DNA of 64,000 nucleotides from Vesta saturnalis (GCA_036346205.1 JARFJB010001982.1:703001-767000); one strand, 5' to 3'. Positions 31,310 through 45,759 are shown, counted from the first letter of the stretch. Notes: generated by a model not told the origin, from the letters alone. Translations and numbers: made by a program.

Positions 31310-31860
31310 ACATTCCGTTCAGATAAATAAATAAACCCTTATTAGTAATACAGTATTAATGATCCGCCATGTATCTTAACGGCTGTCATATGCGGTGATT
31401 ATAATGAAAATAAGAAGAAAAGTTCCTATAAAAATGGGACCCATCTTCCTTCATTTCAGAAATACAGGGTGTTTTAGTTGAGAAAAAAAAATACTTCTTT
31501 TACGATAATTCAGTAACGGCTGCGACTCAAAAAAGCGTGGTTGCATGATGGAAGCTAAATTTTAATGTAACTGACATATCTCAAAAATATTCCAGTGGCG
31601 TAGCTTCTACGATGGTATGATACTTCCACGACCCTATCTTCAATGCCACTGATATTCCGTTCAGATAAATAAATGAGTCTTTATCAGTAATATAGTATTA
31701 ATGATCCGCCATGTATCGTAACGGCTGTCATATTCGGTGGTTATAATGAAAATAAGGAGAAAAGTCCTATAAAGATAGGACCCAAATTCCTTCATTTCAG
31801 AGCTGAAGACACAACGCTGCGACTCAGAAAAGTGTGATTTCTAGTTTGATTGCTAGTTAC
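31310..31860 (+). repeat. Tandem duplication, period about 346 bp
   Basis: ATTCCGTTCAGATAAATAAA to CTTCATTTCAGA occurs at about 31310-31456 and again at about 31656-31802. The following phrase with CTGCGACTCA-AAAAG also recurs (near 31519 and 31818). The second unit is shorter because of an internal deletion. It has no coding content. Confidence 0.75.
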
Positions 31861-32029
31861 CTGGTTTATTAATGTATGTTTTGACTTAATCATTGCGTGT
31901 GTTGTACTAAACTTTCTGTTTTTAATAGTTGTGATCCTGAACAGGCTAAGTTTGGCTAACCGTGCTAAATCAATCAGAAACACTTAGAAGGATCGATAGA
32001 GGGATATTGAATTGCCAAGAGATGCCTAT

Positions 32030-34240
32030 ACTATACTATACCTTACATTTTTTTATATCATAAGTGAAAGCAAAACAGGAACTAGGGATACCATTCCAGA
32101 GTTTAGAAGACGTGTAGAAGAATGTAGATTGCGCCCGTTTGGTACGATAAGTTGAAATTTCTACTGCATATTAATTATGTGAATTAACGAACCGAGTATT
32201 CCTAGCAAACGTGGCCCAAGATGGTATCAAAGAATGTAATTTAGCAGAGCGCAATAGCCATTGTAATATCGATAATGTAAAGAAAGAACTGACACGATTC
32301 TTCTATACTCCAAGGACTGTAATGTCAGAAGTTAAGCAGGGGCCATTTATAAACCTAATCGCTCCTAATACGATCAGCGATATCGACAGCGTATTGGGCA
32401 GCACCTTCCCAGAGGTGAGAATTGTGTTCTAAATGAGGTCAGATTTGGGCCTTATAAAACAGAAAGAGTTGTCGGGAGGTAAAGTACTGCGAAGCCTATC
32501 TTACGAGTAGCTGCCTTTCTCAACATAGTAATATGGTCTGAAAACTTAAGATCTTTTTTGGCGCACACAAGGAAACACTGAGTTTTATTAGCATTAAATT
32601 TAACTAGATTATTACTTCCCCATTCAAGGATACGTTGAAGGCTTTTGGTTAGTCGTTAGTCGGTTCGGCGTAAAAGCACATTGGTAGTCACTAAGGTGTT
32701 TGCTATTTTCAAGGAAAGAGGGCAGTTGCTGATTGATAGCTTTTTTCATGATTTTAGACAAAATGGAAGTGATGGAAATTGGTCGGCAGTAGGAGTGATC
32801 GGTCTTAACGTCTTTTTTGGGATTAGGTTGAACATTTGCTAAATTTCATGATGTGGGAAAGACATAGAGATCGAATAGGGCTTAGATATGACTGGTACTA
32901 GTTCTTTAAGACAATAGCTGAGATACCGTTCGGACCCACCGCCTTTTTGAGATCAAGCTTACTGATGTTAGATTCCAGGAGCTTATACCTAGAATTAATT
33001 GGTTTCATAGTGTATGAGGAATAGGTGACTAGTGGCACATCTTTTCCAGAATCATTAAGATATGGGTTTGATGCAAATAAATCCACAAAAAGATTGGCTT
33101 TATCTACAGAATCAGCAACTACAGATTCCCAGAGGACCAGAGGATGTCATGAGGAGAAATGAAGCTGTACCAAGGTTTTTACTGATGACTTTAGCTAAAG
33201 ATCAAAATTTACGACTGCCCAAAGGACATGTAGCTAGTGCATTGCATTCTTGTTGTTCAAACTTTTTAACTTTAGTCGTACCACTTTTGCAGGTTTTTTA
33301 GGACTAATGTATTTTGTAAGACTCTCGGCCGTTTTATTAGATTTCCATTTAGTACAAAATTTATTTTTTTAATATATTGCATCAGTACAAGTCCTATTGA
33401 ACCAAGTTAGGAAAGAGAATGATCTATACCATTTTGATTTTTGGGAATGTCTGTGCCCAGGAGGATGAGCAATGTCTGAAGATGAGGACGACTTAAAACA
33501 ATATTCACGCCATGGGAATGTTGCAAAGTAACTTAAAACACCACACCTCGTTGTGAACACCGAGGAATTAGGGACTGTAGAAGTTATTTCTATTGATAAG
33601 ATAGACCTAGTGGTGAAGTTTTATAAACAAGTGGGTTTGATGTAAGAAAGAGATGTGGAGTAAGGTTATCAGGGATTCTTGTGGGTTTAGAAATAATTTG
33701 CGTGAGATCACATGAAGTAGCAATTTCTGCAGTATGACCATTAGGATTAGTAATTAGAGTTATGAAGATTGAAATTTCCCAAAATTGAGATACGTAAGGT
33801 CAAACTAATCGTAGAAGTCATGAAAGTTACTGTCATTTGGAGATCTATAAATGCAGCAATAGTATTTCATAAATATAGGACCAAAACGTTTAAACCAGAT
33901 CACGTCGAATTTTTTATTCTCCAAAGAAGAAACCCTCTTGCAAGCGAGGTTGTCCTTGAGATAGGCACACATTCCTCCTTTGTATCGAAAGTTAGAGTGA
34001 ATATTGTATTGGACAAATTGCAACTCGGGTGAATCGGAGCTTTCAGGGGAGACTTGTATTTCAGATAGAAACAAAATGTCAGGTTGTAATTGTTCAAGAT
34101 CTTATGCACATCATTAAGATTAGACCTGATACCGCGGATGTTGCAATAATCGATCAGAAATTGAGTACCGATAACCGAGGTCGATTGTGTTCTATCCTTC
34201 CGGACATCCGAACGGGGTAGGAAACAGCCATTTTTTTTTA
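32030..34240 (-). pseudogene. Jockey-like LINE, endonuclease to C-terminus, broken
   Basis: On the minus strand, the endonuclease start has KILEQLQPDILFLSEIQV, then SNFRYKGGMCAYLKDNLACK and CCIYRSPNDSNF. A linker with FLTWFNRTC leads to LFASNPYLNDSGKDVP, LKKAVGPNGISAIVLK, IPKKDVKTDHSYCRPISITS and KAINQQLP. Later come WGSNNLVKFNANKTQCF and CSHLWEGAAQYAVD-like sequence. The end (to about 32030) resembles jockey C-termini: YRTKRAQSTFF, SKLWNGIPSSCF, TYD. The RT core with motifs A-C is deleted around 32640, so the copy lacks the catalytic centre as well as carrying frameshifts. Confidence 0.8.
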
Positions 34241-34379
34241 ATTTTGGACTTTCAATGAGATAGGAATATAGTGAGGGCGAGAGGAAGAATAGGATAAGGG
34301 CAGATTAAGGATAAGGAAAAGGGCGACCGGCAGTCCTTAGCGAGCTCAGAAAATTGAAGACCTCCTACCTTAACTAAAA

Positions 34380-34560
34380 TGATGTCAACAGAAGCACAGC
34401 AGGCGTACTACTGCAGGGCATACTACTGTGGAGAGGCGCCCGCCCACAGGCGTTTTAACGCTAGGCACCAGGCTTCCCCCTGGTTACGTAAAGCTTGCCT
34501 CCGCGCAATCCCTTTAGCACCTAAAACTGCCCAACGACCTTGGGGTTGGGGGATTTTCTA
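34380..34560. other. GC-rich patch upstream of the LINE
   Basis: About 180 bp (AGGCGCCCGCCCACAGG ... CAACGACCTTGGGGTTGGG) is far more GC-rich than its surroundings. It lies just 5' of the minus-strand jockey-like endonuclease and may be that element's upstream region. The 106-codon plus-strand frame across it has no recognised domain until it runs into the Crypton-like fragment. Confidence 0.35.
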
Positions 34561-34605
34561 TAGAGGTTATAGAAGATATAATGCTACCGTAACAAAAATC
34601 GAGAC

Positions 34606-35293
34606 AAGTAAAGCCATCTACGGTTTGGCCTACTTTTTAATGTTGAAGAGCACATTAAATGTGAAAGAAAATATAAATCTTGGGAAATTTCGACAATGAT
34701 TCTCTACTTAAAAAGTAAGACTACCTAAGAATCTGCTATTTTGACAAATGATGATATCGAAACAGTTATAACTGAAGCAGACGATCAAAATTATTTGTTG
34801 ATGAAGGTGAAAATTTTCTTTAACAAAAACTACTGTACTGGTATTAGTTGTGATTTTGGTGATTTTGATATAGTTCTTGTGGCAGACAAGAGCTAACAAT
34901 AAATGATGTGGGCGACATGGGACACATATTAATTGTTAAAGTTGTCGATACCAAAACTGACAGGGATCACACGTTTACGGTTTGAAGATTAGAATACATT
35001 GAAATATATAGAAAATGTAGTGGTTTGCGTCCAGTACAAGCAATTGTCTTTTTCTGAAGTACGCAAAAGGTAGATGTTTAAATCAGAACGTATAAATAAA
35101 TAAAATTGGAGAAGTACCCAGTCTTGTTGTTGCATTTCTTAAGAAAAATAACCCTGAAACCTATACAGGCCACTGCTTCAGAAGGTCTTCTACAACTCTT
35201 CTAGCCAATGATGGTGGAGATTTGCTGACCATTAAAAAATACGGAGATTGGAAGTCTTCCTCCGTAGGATTGCACTGGAGGCATGTCTGTTAA
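34606..35293 (+). pseudogene. Crypton-like tyrosine recombinase fragment 1
   Basis: Plus-strand frames match the insect Crypton-like recombinase family in order: KPSTVWPTF-MLKSTLNVKENIN (N-terminal SAM-like region), SAILTNDDIETVITEADDQN, YLLMKV, then after degenerate sequence IGEVPSLVVAFLKKNN, TYTGHCFRRSSTTLLANDGG and LLTIKKYGDWKSSSVG. GHCFRR preserves the HxxR catalytic box. The box I arginine segment is not recognisable, and the expected EGY nucleophile tyrosine after SSSV is lost (reads LHW). It is a dead copy of a tyrosine-recombinase DNA transposon. Confidence 0.7.
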
Positions 35294-35441
35294 GTTTTGC
35301 ATACACGGGCATAGTAGGCGGCGCTAATCAATTGTCACTACTAAAACTGAATCTCTATCTTTAGTCTAACCTAAATCAAAAGTCTCAGTGCAATACGTAT
35401 AGTGGTGTACATACAGTGAATGTTCAAAGGTGACAAGAACA

Positions 35442-36486
35442 ATGGAACTAAACCGAGAAAATTATCGCGCAATAATTTTTTACAACTTTCGAAGACAATT
35501 ATCTCAACAAGAATGCCTCGCCGAGTAGGTTTCTGTTTTCGCAAATAAAGCAGCACATCAGTCGACAATTCCTCGGTGGTATGAATAACTCAAACGTGGA
35601 CGGATGACTCTTATCGACGATCCAAGGGTAGGTGCACCAAAAACGACCGTCATCCAGGAAAACGTCTATGCTGTGCGCAAGCTTATCAAGGAAGATCGAC
35701 ATGTGACGTATCGTGAGATTGAGGCATCATTGGGGATTTCAAAGACTTCAATTCCAAAAATTTTGCGTGAAGAATTGGCGGTAAAAAAATTAGTCTCCGT
35801 TGGATACCGCATCTGTTGACCGAAGAACAGAAACAAGCTATAGTCAATTGGTGTCAAAAAATTCTAAACCACTTCAACGCAAGAAACTCTAAAAACGTGT
35901 ACAGCATCGTCGGTGGTGATGAAATATGGATTTACTCATATGAACCCGAAAACAAACGCCAGTCGTCTGTGTATTCCAAGGTGAAGAAAAACCAACAAAA
36001 GTAATCCGTCCTCGAAGTGTATCCAAAAAGATGGTCGCGACATTTGTCTCAACAGCAGGTCATGTGGAAACAATTCCTCTCCAAGATCAAAGAACTGTTA
36101 CTTCCGATTGGTATACAACCAACCCGGAACAACGAATCATCGTCCATCAAAACAATGCAAGTTCGCACACAGCTCGCAAGACAATTGCATTTGTAACACT
36201 ACAAAACGTCGAATTGTTAGACCATCCTCCTTACAGTCCCGACCTAAGTCCCAACGATTTCTTTATCTTTACGAAAATCAAGAACGTTCTTCGTGGTCAC
36301 AGGTTTCAGTCGTCAGAAGAAGCAGTCGACGCCTTCAAGAACGTCATTTTCACTGTATCAACGAACGAGTGGAATAACTGCTTCCAGAATTGGTTCGAGC
36401 GCATGCAAAAGTGCATTGATCTTCGTGGAGGATGTAACAAACCTTTTTATGTATCTTTAAAATTTACGTTCATATTGGCAACTTAA
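35442..36486 (+). pseudogene. mariner transposase pseudogene, near full length
   Basis: From the ATG at 35442: MELNRENYRAIIFYNFRRQL, then stops TAG (35526) and TAA (35586) in the same frame, then HVTYREIEASLGISKTSI (helix-turn-helix), TGA at 35817, a frameshift, GGDEIWIYSYEPENKRQSS (first catalytic Asp), another frameshift, IIVHQNNASSHTA (usually HxDNASSHT; Asn replaces the second catalytic Asp), HPPYSPDLSPNDFFIF (third Asp present) and WFERMQKCIDLRGG. Length matches a mariner of about 345 codons with a small deletion before HQNN. No convincing terminal repeats were found. Confidence 0.85.
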
Positions 36487-39460
36487 GTGCATTTCGTGTA
36501 GCGTTAGTTGCATACTTTATTGGCGTAAAATCTTTATTTAGTTCTTTTACTAAATTATTTCAATTATTATTCACTGCACATCGCTTTCCGCGCTTTGAGT
36601 CATTTTCGGTCATTTCGCAGGGTTACTTTGGGCGTCCTTCATTCACTGCTTGAACTACGTGTTTAAGTAGAAGCCATTTTCGCTTTGTTTAAATTTTTTA
36701 TTTAGAGTGCACATTTATATGGTGAGTTATTAAAATTATTACACGGAAATTTGAAACATCTACATTTCAGGCAACTCGGTTTTACTTATGCTGTTACCAC
36801 TTATTGTACTATGGGTTTAATTTTATTTTAACGTTAACTTTGCAAGATGATGCAATAGTTTTGCTAATACGAAGTGGGATTTCAATTGCCAAATTTTACT
36901 TTGAACCATACAAAATCAATTCAGTTTGGATGTTTATAAAGAAATTTCTATATATTTGGAATAACCAGCATATCAATCTGATGTTTATTTCACATTCCAT
37001 TAAAATTGCGCAATAAATTTAAAGTGATGAGTCGACAGCATTTTCTTATCTGCTGAAGTTCTAGTGACACCCAAAATGTAAAAGAAATTACTTCAGGTAT
37101 TTCATATTGTTAATTAAAACACATTATAGTTTAAGGCAATTAATTAAGAATCACTAATATTATTAAGAGATCATCATTACAATCAAATTAAGTATCGTAA
37201 TAAAACTCATTGTTGTCATTATTTTTTACTTGTTATTTACATGAGTTTTTTGTGACTTTTCTATTTTTTAAGGTTTATTTGTTCCTTAAAAACAAATTGG
37301 CGTCCGAGATTACATTATTTATTTTGAGGTTTTTGTAAAGCGAAAATATCTAAGCAATTCTATTTTTGTTAATAAGCAAAGCAAATGTTATTGATCCTGG
37401 ACCTTTTAATCTACCGACGAGCAAAGTGACATAAAATCTTCTAGTTATCCATTATTTTCCATAGCTCATTATAGCTCTGGGCTAGAAGTATTTAATCATA
37501 AGTGGGTGAATTATTCATGCGACCCCGTTTAAAGATTACAAAGATACTTCTAAAAACAATAAAGTCTTTAAAAGCTATCTACTGTTTTATTCCAGCTCTG
37601 TATGCAACACATCCCTCGTATCAATATCAATATTCATTATAAAATGAAGCACAAATTCACGCACACTTATTGAAACGTTAATGTCATCATTTGGTGACAG
37701 TTGTAGAAAAAAGTTATTTTTTAAGACATGCGTCCACCTTACTGTCTTTCAAAATAGAAACAGATTTCGGCTGAAAAATGTCACGTCAAGTGCGTTTCAC
37801 AAGGCACCTAACGTCAAATTTCTATGACGTTTGTAAAAAAAAAAATGTTACTTGAAATGAAATAACCTCACTATGAAAGTGTAACATTCTAATAAATTTG
37901 CTTTAGATTTGTTCAATGAAAGAACGCGTTTGCAACTAAATTTTACCATTGTGAAATACTGCAGTTTCATAACACCCTCGAAATTACTCCTAAAAATTAT
38001 TAAAAAAGTATCTAAGAATTCACAAATACACGTTAAAAATAAAACGAAAAAGCAGTTACTTTTAATTTAAAATATTTCCTGTAGGTGAATATAAATTAAT
38101 ACCATTGTTCAAGTTGCTGAACTTAAGTTAAAGTTTTTCCAATAAATCTTAAGTTAGATACTTGGAAGTAAGTCGACCAAAAAATTATGAGATAGACCCC
38201 AAACATATGTTATCTCGTTCTCGTATAGAATACTAAACTAGATTTCTTAACATTTTTTATACAACGGGTCTTTAAAAAACCGTATGCTTTAGTAAAATAC
38301 AAAAATTTGAGTAATCAAAATAATCTCATTTACAAGTAAAAGATTTATAGCAGTCGATAGTTTATAATTGAAATTTATTCAGGCCAATTTGGTTTTAGTG
38401 GTGGCTTTAATGTTGCTGTGGACAAACAGAACATTGCATATTGAATCGAAATTAACATTAATGTCAGCAGTAAATTAACAATTGGAAAATTGTAAATGAA
38501 GCTTTTAACGCTTTAACATTTAACGTGAAAAGTCATAGTTTTTTTTTGTTCATCAATAATTCCGTACGCACAATAGTTTAAAACGCTTTGAGCAATCATG
38601 ATTGTAGTAGTTCGATCGATCAGGAAGCTAAACCAATCTAAGAATAACGAAAGGTCGTCGTTATTTCGGAAATTTCTTTTGATGCATTTAGGAATTTAAT
38701 TATACTCGCTCAAATGAAATTCTGTATAATCAGAAAGGTCTTATGAACGTATTTATTAACCTACGGTAATCATTCATTATTCAATTTGATTCCTTTATCC
38801 AGTAGAAGTTAAAACCAATTTTGTCAATGTTGACATCCCTCATTGAATACATTATATAATAGTGTATATGCAAAGCATTTTACATAAGTAACTTCAATTT
38901 TATGACTACGTCTCTCTTTTACAAAGCAAATTTCTAATCTTACATATATTTAAATCGCTACGAAAATTTAAATTGAATTGTGGGTTTTATATATACAAAA
39001 TTCGGCAAAGTTTAAAGAAAAAGTCAAACTACAAGATTCATACAGTCAACGTGTCTAAAAATCATGTACGCTCGTTCAGCGCGATCAGACATGGACGTTA
39101 TCGTCGATGATCACAGACGGTAATGTGTCAAACTTAATGTAAATTTCGCAGAAATAAGATGTGTTCTACAGTAAACACGAATTTAAAGTAATATTTGGTT
39201 ATTTCTTTTCAAGTTTGTGGCAAAATCAATCCTCAGTTGAGCGTCTGCTCTAAAACGGATACGTCAAACATTCAGGTACCCGCTGAGATGATTCCATAAT
39301 TTATTAAAAACATATGAAGGACTTTTCTACCCACAAATCATCGGTGATGTCTGCGTATTTATCTGTGTATATCATTGTAAGTTTTGTTTGACATTATCTA
39401 GTTAGTAAGATATTTTAACTTGTAAATATGTTCATATAATATCTAGTATAGTATACATAT
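36487..39460. other. AT-rich sequence without recognisable gene
   Basis: About 3 kb holds no recognised coding region, long repeat or element end. A 70-codon plus-strand frame at 36804 has no known domain. This is the longest featureless stretch of the window. Confidence 0.55.
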
Positions 39461-39461
39461 G

Positions 39462-40445
<984 letters not shown>

Positions 40446-40542
40446 TTTTTAAAATATCATAATATATATATAATATAGTTATATATATATTATTAAGATA
40501 TTAATTCTCTCACCTGTAATAAATATATTGATATAGCTAGAT

Positions 40543-40771
40543 TAGATAGTCACAGTGAGTTGTCAAAGAGATTGTCTAGTGTATTTTTATTATTTTAAAC
40601 TCTAATTTAATTGTATAAATTCAGTTTACTTTCAATTGAATTTAAACTGTTTTCTCAAAACCAAACTAACCTACAATACCCATATTATATAAACTGAATT
40701 TATACAATTAAATTAGGGTTTAAAATAATAAAATTATACTAGACAATCTTTGACAACTCACTGACTATCTA
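40543..40771. mobile_element. P2: 229-bp hairpin element (MITE or foldback)
   Basis: The left arm 40543-40628 and right arm 40690-40771 are near-complementary over more than 80 bp, starting TAGATAGTCA and ending TGACTATCTA, around a 61-bp loop. It has no coding content. A TA-rich palindromic tract lies to its left (40447-40495). Confidence 0.8.
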
Positions 40772-40814
40772 ACTCTTAGCATAAATTGGGTTTAATTATA
40801 CAGAATGCAATCTT

Positions 40815-42139
<1,325 letters not shown>

Positions 42140-42176
42140 ACCCGGTATATACATACAAGGTTATTTTTTTTAAACC

Positions 42177-42442
42177 TGTCAGTTTTTGTAGTATCTTTAA
42201 AAATTACATTTTTTTAAACGGCAACGTTATATTTTTTTTGCAAAATCTGATAGAGCGTTTCACTGCAGTCAAAAGTACTGGAGCGAAAAATTTTCGTTTT
42301 GAAACGTGTCCACTGCTGTCGGGTACAACAGGGGCATCAGTTTGAACATTTGATGAAAAACATTTTTTTTTACTTTTTATTCCATTTTCTTATTAGATTT
42401 TTTAATTTTAATACTTATAACTGTTACTTCGTTCATACATTT

Positions 42443-42504
<62 letters not shown>

Positions 42505-42731
42505 CCCCTGTCCTTTTTAATGTCAAAGTAATTTATTAATGTTACAAATATTTGCATAGTTTAACAGGCCAAAAGTGAATTTTTGCTAAAACCAGTAGTA
42601 AACGGCTTCCAAAACGAAAAATTTTTCGCTCTAGTACTTTTGACTGCAGTGAAACGGTCTATCAGCTTTACAAAAATGCAATGTTACCATTTAAAAAAAT
42701 GTTATTTGTGAAGATGATACAAAAATTGGCA
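42177..42731 (+). mobile_element. P4: long-inverted-repeat element with transposase tail
   Basis: Arms 42177-42305 and 42603-42731 are inverted copies; the best segment is TTTCACTGCAGTCAAAAGTA (from 42258) and its exact complement near 42635. The centre reads RVHCCRVQQGHQFEHLMK, the same transposase ending as in P1 and P3, followed by a (TA)n tract (42445-42500) and AT-rich sequence. Its ends are less certain than those of P3. Confidence 0.65.
42445..42500. repeat. (TA)n microsatellite inside P4
   Basis: A pure TA run of 56 bp between the transposase tail and the right arm. Confidence 0.97.
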
Positions 42732-42805
42732 ACGCTGGAGTAGTTTTTTTGATGAAATTTTCTTAGTTGGATTACGCTAAAACGTACGTTAAAACTAGTG
42801 TTAAC

Positions 42806-42822
42806 ACACACACGCACACAAC

Positions 42823-42853
<31 letters not shown>

Positions 42854-42861
42854 CAACACAC
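42806..42861. repeat. (CA)n microsatellite
   Basis: CA dinucleotides with interspersed CAACAA interruptions at both ends. Confidence 0.95.
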
Positions 42862-43014
42862 GTCCTAAAATCTGCATCAAATGCGCTTGCAATTGCATTA
42901 TCTCAGCAATGATCTAGTCAAAGTTGATCATTCTGAAACAGGCATAATTTGCAACTCTTTAAATATCTGCTAATGAAACAGATTACGAAAGTTGACAGCA
43001 CACAATATAAATAA

Positions 43015-43575
43015 GCGATCATTCGCATCATGCAATGCAAGTGGCACACGCCACACGAGAATTACAGAATTTTGACATCAAAATATCAAATTACTGACGC
43101 ATTTGCCATATTCGCCTGATCTGTCCCCCAAGGACTTTTTTTGTTCAAAAACATCAAAAATAAAATGTGTAGTAAGAGGCTGTTGAATCTTTTAAAGAAC
43201 TTGTTTTGGAGGTACCTCGCTCAGAGTGGCAAAAATGTTTTGAAGATTGTAATTTAAAAGTAGTATTAATTTTATTAAATACATAAATAAAAAGTTTACC
43301 TTGAGTCGAATTTGAACCTACGACCTGTATTGTGGTAGATTAGCGCGCCATCGAGATTTAAGCCGCATTCGATGCAAATTTGGTCTTTATGTATGTAGAA
43401 CTGATGTAAATTCTAAATATAATGAGATTACAATTAAATTACATAATTACATATTTACCTTTGAACTTATTCGTTCATAACAATACTTATAATAAAGTTT
43501 TGAAGATTGGTTTTACCGAATGCAAAAGTGTATAGATCTTAAGGGAGAATATTTTGAAAAACAAAAAAACTTTTT
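43015..43575 (+). pseudogene. mariner transposase 3' fragment, split by a SINE
   Basis: Before the SINE, frames resemble HHDNAS..HT (with a 1-base deletion), LPYSPDLSPKDFF (third catalytic Asp), KIKCVVRG and SEWQKCFED-like sequence. After the SINE the frame resumes with EDWFYRMQKCIDLKGEYFEK, the canonical mariner C-terminus. It is related to, but distinct from, the copy at 35.4 kb. The 5' two thirds are absent. Confidence 0.75.
43250..43496 (-). mobile_element. SINE (family A), full-length-looking copy in mariner
   Basis: The 247-bp insert lies between perfect 13-bp copies of GTTTTGAAGATTG (43237-43249 and 43497-43509). On the minus strand it has a head with TTTACATCRATT-like sequence, the tRNA-like region with GATGGCGCGCTAAT (A box decayed) and GGTTCAAATTCG (B box), and the TTTATTTATGTATTTAATAAAATTAAT tail. 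This copy defines the family's approximate ends. Confidence 0.85.
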
Positions 43576-44129
43576 ACGTAATATAATGTGTGCATTTTTT
43601 GCATTTTCCACGAATTTTAGCAGTGACCCTCGTACACAATGCGAGTTGTAATTGTGAATAAACCCAAATGATTTGAAATAAATCTAGTCCATAATAAAAG
43701 TAATTTCAAAATTATATTACGCATGTGGTAGGTATACACTTCCTCTCAAGTTGTTTAAGGCCGCTGTTGTTTGCATCAAATTTATCATTGAGTATACTCC
43801 CTCCACCCTTCCTATACCCTACTTTTTGTAAACCAAGAATCTTTTTTATCCCTAATGATTAGATTTATAAACTTAAACGAATAAAGAATTTAGATTCAAA
43901 CACATTTGTAAATAGGCTCACGATGTCGAAGCTTAACAGTATTTCGTCGTGATTGGGGTGTTTTAAGTATTGACACATTTACATTACAACTTGTCGCTTA
44001 ACCGTTGCCAATCAATTCTGGTAGAGTTAGAAAGAACCATTAAAATGTTAATTCCGCAGACAGTAAGATTTGTTTTAATTTTATTTTAAATGTTCTTAAT
44101 GAGGAGCGTTGGGAACAGATTTCTAATTT
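43576..44129. other. AT-rich sequence without recognisable gene
   Basis: No motif or repeat was recognised. Confidence 0.45.
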
Positions 44130-45540
44130 GAGTTGCGGAATAGATACAACTAGGGTTAAATGGGAAAAAATGTGTAATTGGGGGATCAAATAAAATGCTA
44201 GAGCAAAATACAAACATTTCTTCATGGTAACTTGTTATGAGCTTTAACATGGCATAGTCAGTTTTTCAATCGGTTGTTTCCTATTTTTATAATCATCAAC
44301 TTATTTTTTATAAATACGGTCCTGATATTTTGAAAACTGATTTTGTAAGGTTTTTTTATTAGAAATTCATCAATGTATCACAATTGATGGCCTGATCGCG
44401 CTTTGAACCTGTCATGGACCATAATCACGAAATTTTGGAATACAGACCTGCATTTTCAAGAATTTGATGCAGTAGAATTACTTACTTATAAGTCTTATAA
44501 TAGTTGTTCAAAAAGTTCTCCATTATTATCCAAACACAAATAACACCAGCTTACGGTTGAAATCAAAACATTGCGAAACATTTAAGGCGTAATACTTTCA
44601 AATGCTACTAAGTTCCGCAATTGATTGTCATTTTCATTATTGTGTCGGTAAGTATAATTTTTGACATATTCTCAGCGAAAACAGTCAAGAGGTGTTATAT
44701 CGAGATCGTGCTGGCCATCTCACTCTCGAATATGTTCCAATCCATTTTGCTGGAAACCTTGCCGATAAATATTCCTGGACGGCTCTGAAATTATGTGCCG
44801 GACGACCGTCTTGTAAAAATCAATAATCTTTAATATCAGCTTGAGGTAAATTAGCTAAAGCTGCTTCTACTTCATTTTCTAATAAATTGTGGTAGCGTTG
44901 AGAATTTAAAGATCTGTTTTAGAAAAATGGACCTATTATTCGCATTCCGAATATTGCAGCCCACATATTAAAACCGAAACGGTGTTGGTGTCTGCGCACT
45001 TTATAAACTCTTTTCCTTTCGCCCAATAGCGAGCATTCCTTCTGTTGAAAATTCCATTATTGGTTACCTGGCTTTCATCCAACCAAATGATTTTATATGG
45101 AAATTGCTCATTATCTGCACATTGCCTGGTATACCATTCACAGAACTCTCTTTGCCTCGCTAATTCCACTGATCGAAGTCCCTGTCTAAATTTAAATGTA
45201 TGTATTTATTCTTTTTGTAAAATAAAATGAGCAGTAGAATGGCCAGTCCAATTGTTTGTTCAATGTGTCGTGTACACATTTCTGGATGTTCCGTAACAGC
45301 TAATAAACATTATTTGCTTTTTTTTCATTGCAAGGTTTTTTACGGGAATTTACAGGTTTTTTTAAATGCACCATGTTCTCTGAAATTGACTCACAAGTTC
45401 CTAAATGTGGTTTTATGAGGTTGCTGTCTCTCTGGATGTTTGTTTAAATACATGCGTTCCGCTTTTTTGGAATTTCGCACGGTACACGTACAACGTATAA
45501 CGGTATGATACATAGTGGACCTAATTTCGTCTATGTCTGC
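44130..45540 (-). pseudogene. Mariner-like transposase pseudogene MLE-2 (DUF4817-type)
   Basis: Minus strand from about 45540: NSKKAERMYLNKHPERQQ, PHKTTFRNL, NFREHGAF (the DUF4817-type N-terminal domain), CTRHIEQTIG, LNLDRDFD, then the open 77-codon stretch LARQREFCEWYTRQCADNEQ, FPYKIIWLDESQVTNNGIFN (first catalytic Asp) and RRNARYWAKGKE. Further down, IFGMRIIGPFF, QRYHNLLENEVEAALANLPQ, FLQDGRPAHNFRAVQEYL (second Asp) and IGTYSRVRWPARS follow. The third acidic box is lost. The 3' flank to about 44130 (GTCTGTATTCCAAAATTTCG onward, minus strand) recurs at 52.19-52.6 kb. Confidence 0.8.
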
Positions 45541-45651
45541 GCATGACGCCATGTGGCAGCCAAACACGAGGTAAGACGTTAGTTGACTTGTTTACTCACC
45601 GTTTACAGTCCTATTATTTGGTAGTTTTGGTTTATATATTGATTTATTTAT

Positions 45652-45754
45652 AATTGCGAGGATATAAAATATTTCCGTTTTCCGAGTGATAATGAGTTGG
45701 CTAAAAAGTGGACTGTTGCTTATCGGCGTAAAACAAAAGTCAACTTAAAGAATG
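45652..45754 (+). pseudogene. THAP-domain exon fragment with splice donor
   Basis: An open stretch reads IKYFRFPSDNELAKKWTVAY, RRKTKVNLKNG, which fits the middle of a THAP zinc-finger domain (the aromatic-x-FP segment followed by a conserved KW). It ends at AATG/GTGAGT (45754/45755), a good splice donor at a position plausible for THAP genes. No clear acceptor, first cysteines or downstream exon were found, and a TGA lies close upstream. It could be a relic of a P-like transposon or of a THAP host gene. Confidence 0.45.
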
Positions 45755-45759
45755 GTGAG

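Noticed and set aside
31310..31802. The two 147-bp direct repeats as LTRs of a small retroelement
   Set aside because: No TG...CA ends, primer-binding site or polypurine tract was seen, and similarity extends past the repeats, fitting a tandem duplication.
35300..36560. Terminal inverted repeats for the 35.4-kb mariner
   Set aside because: Candidate matches near 35380 and 36490-36530 were too weak to distinguish from chance.
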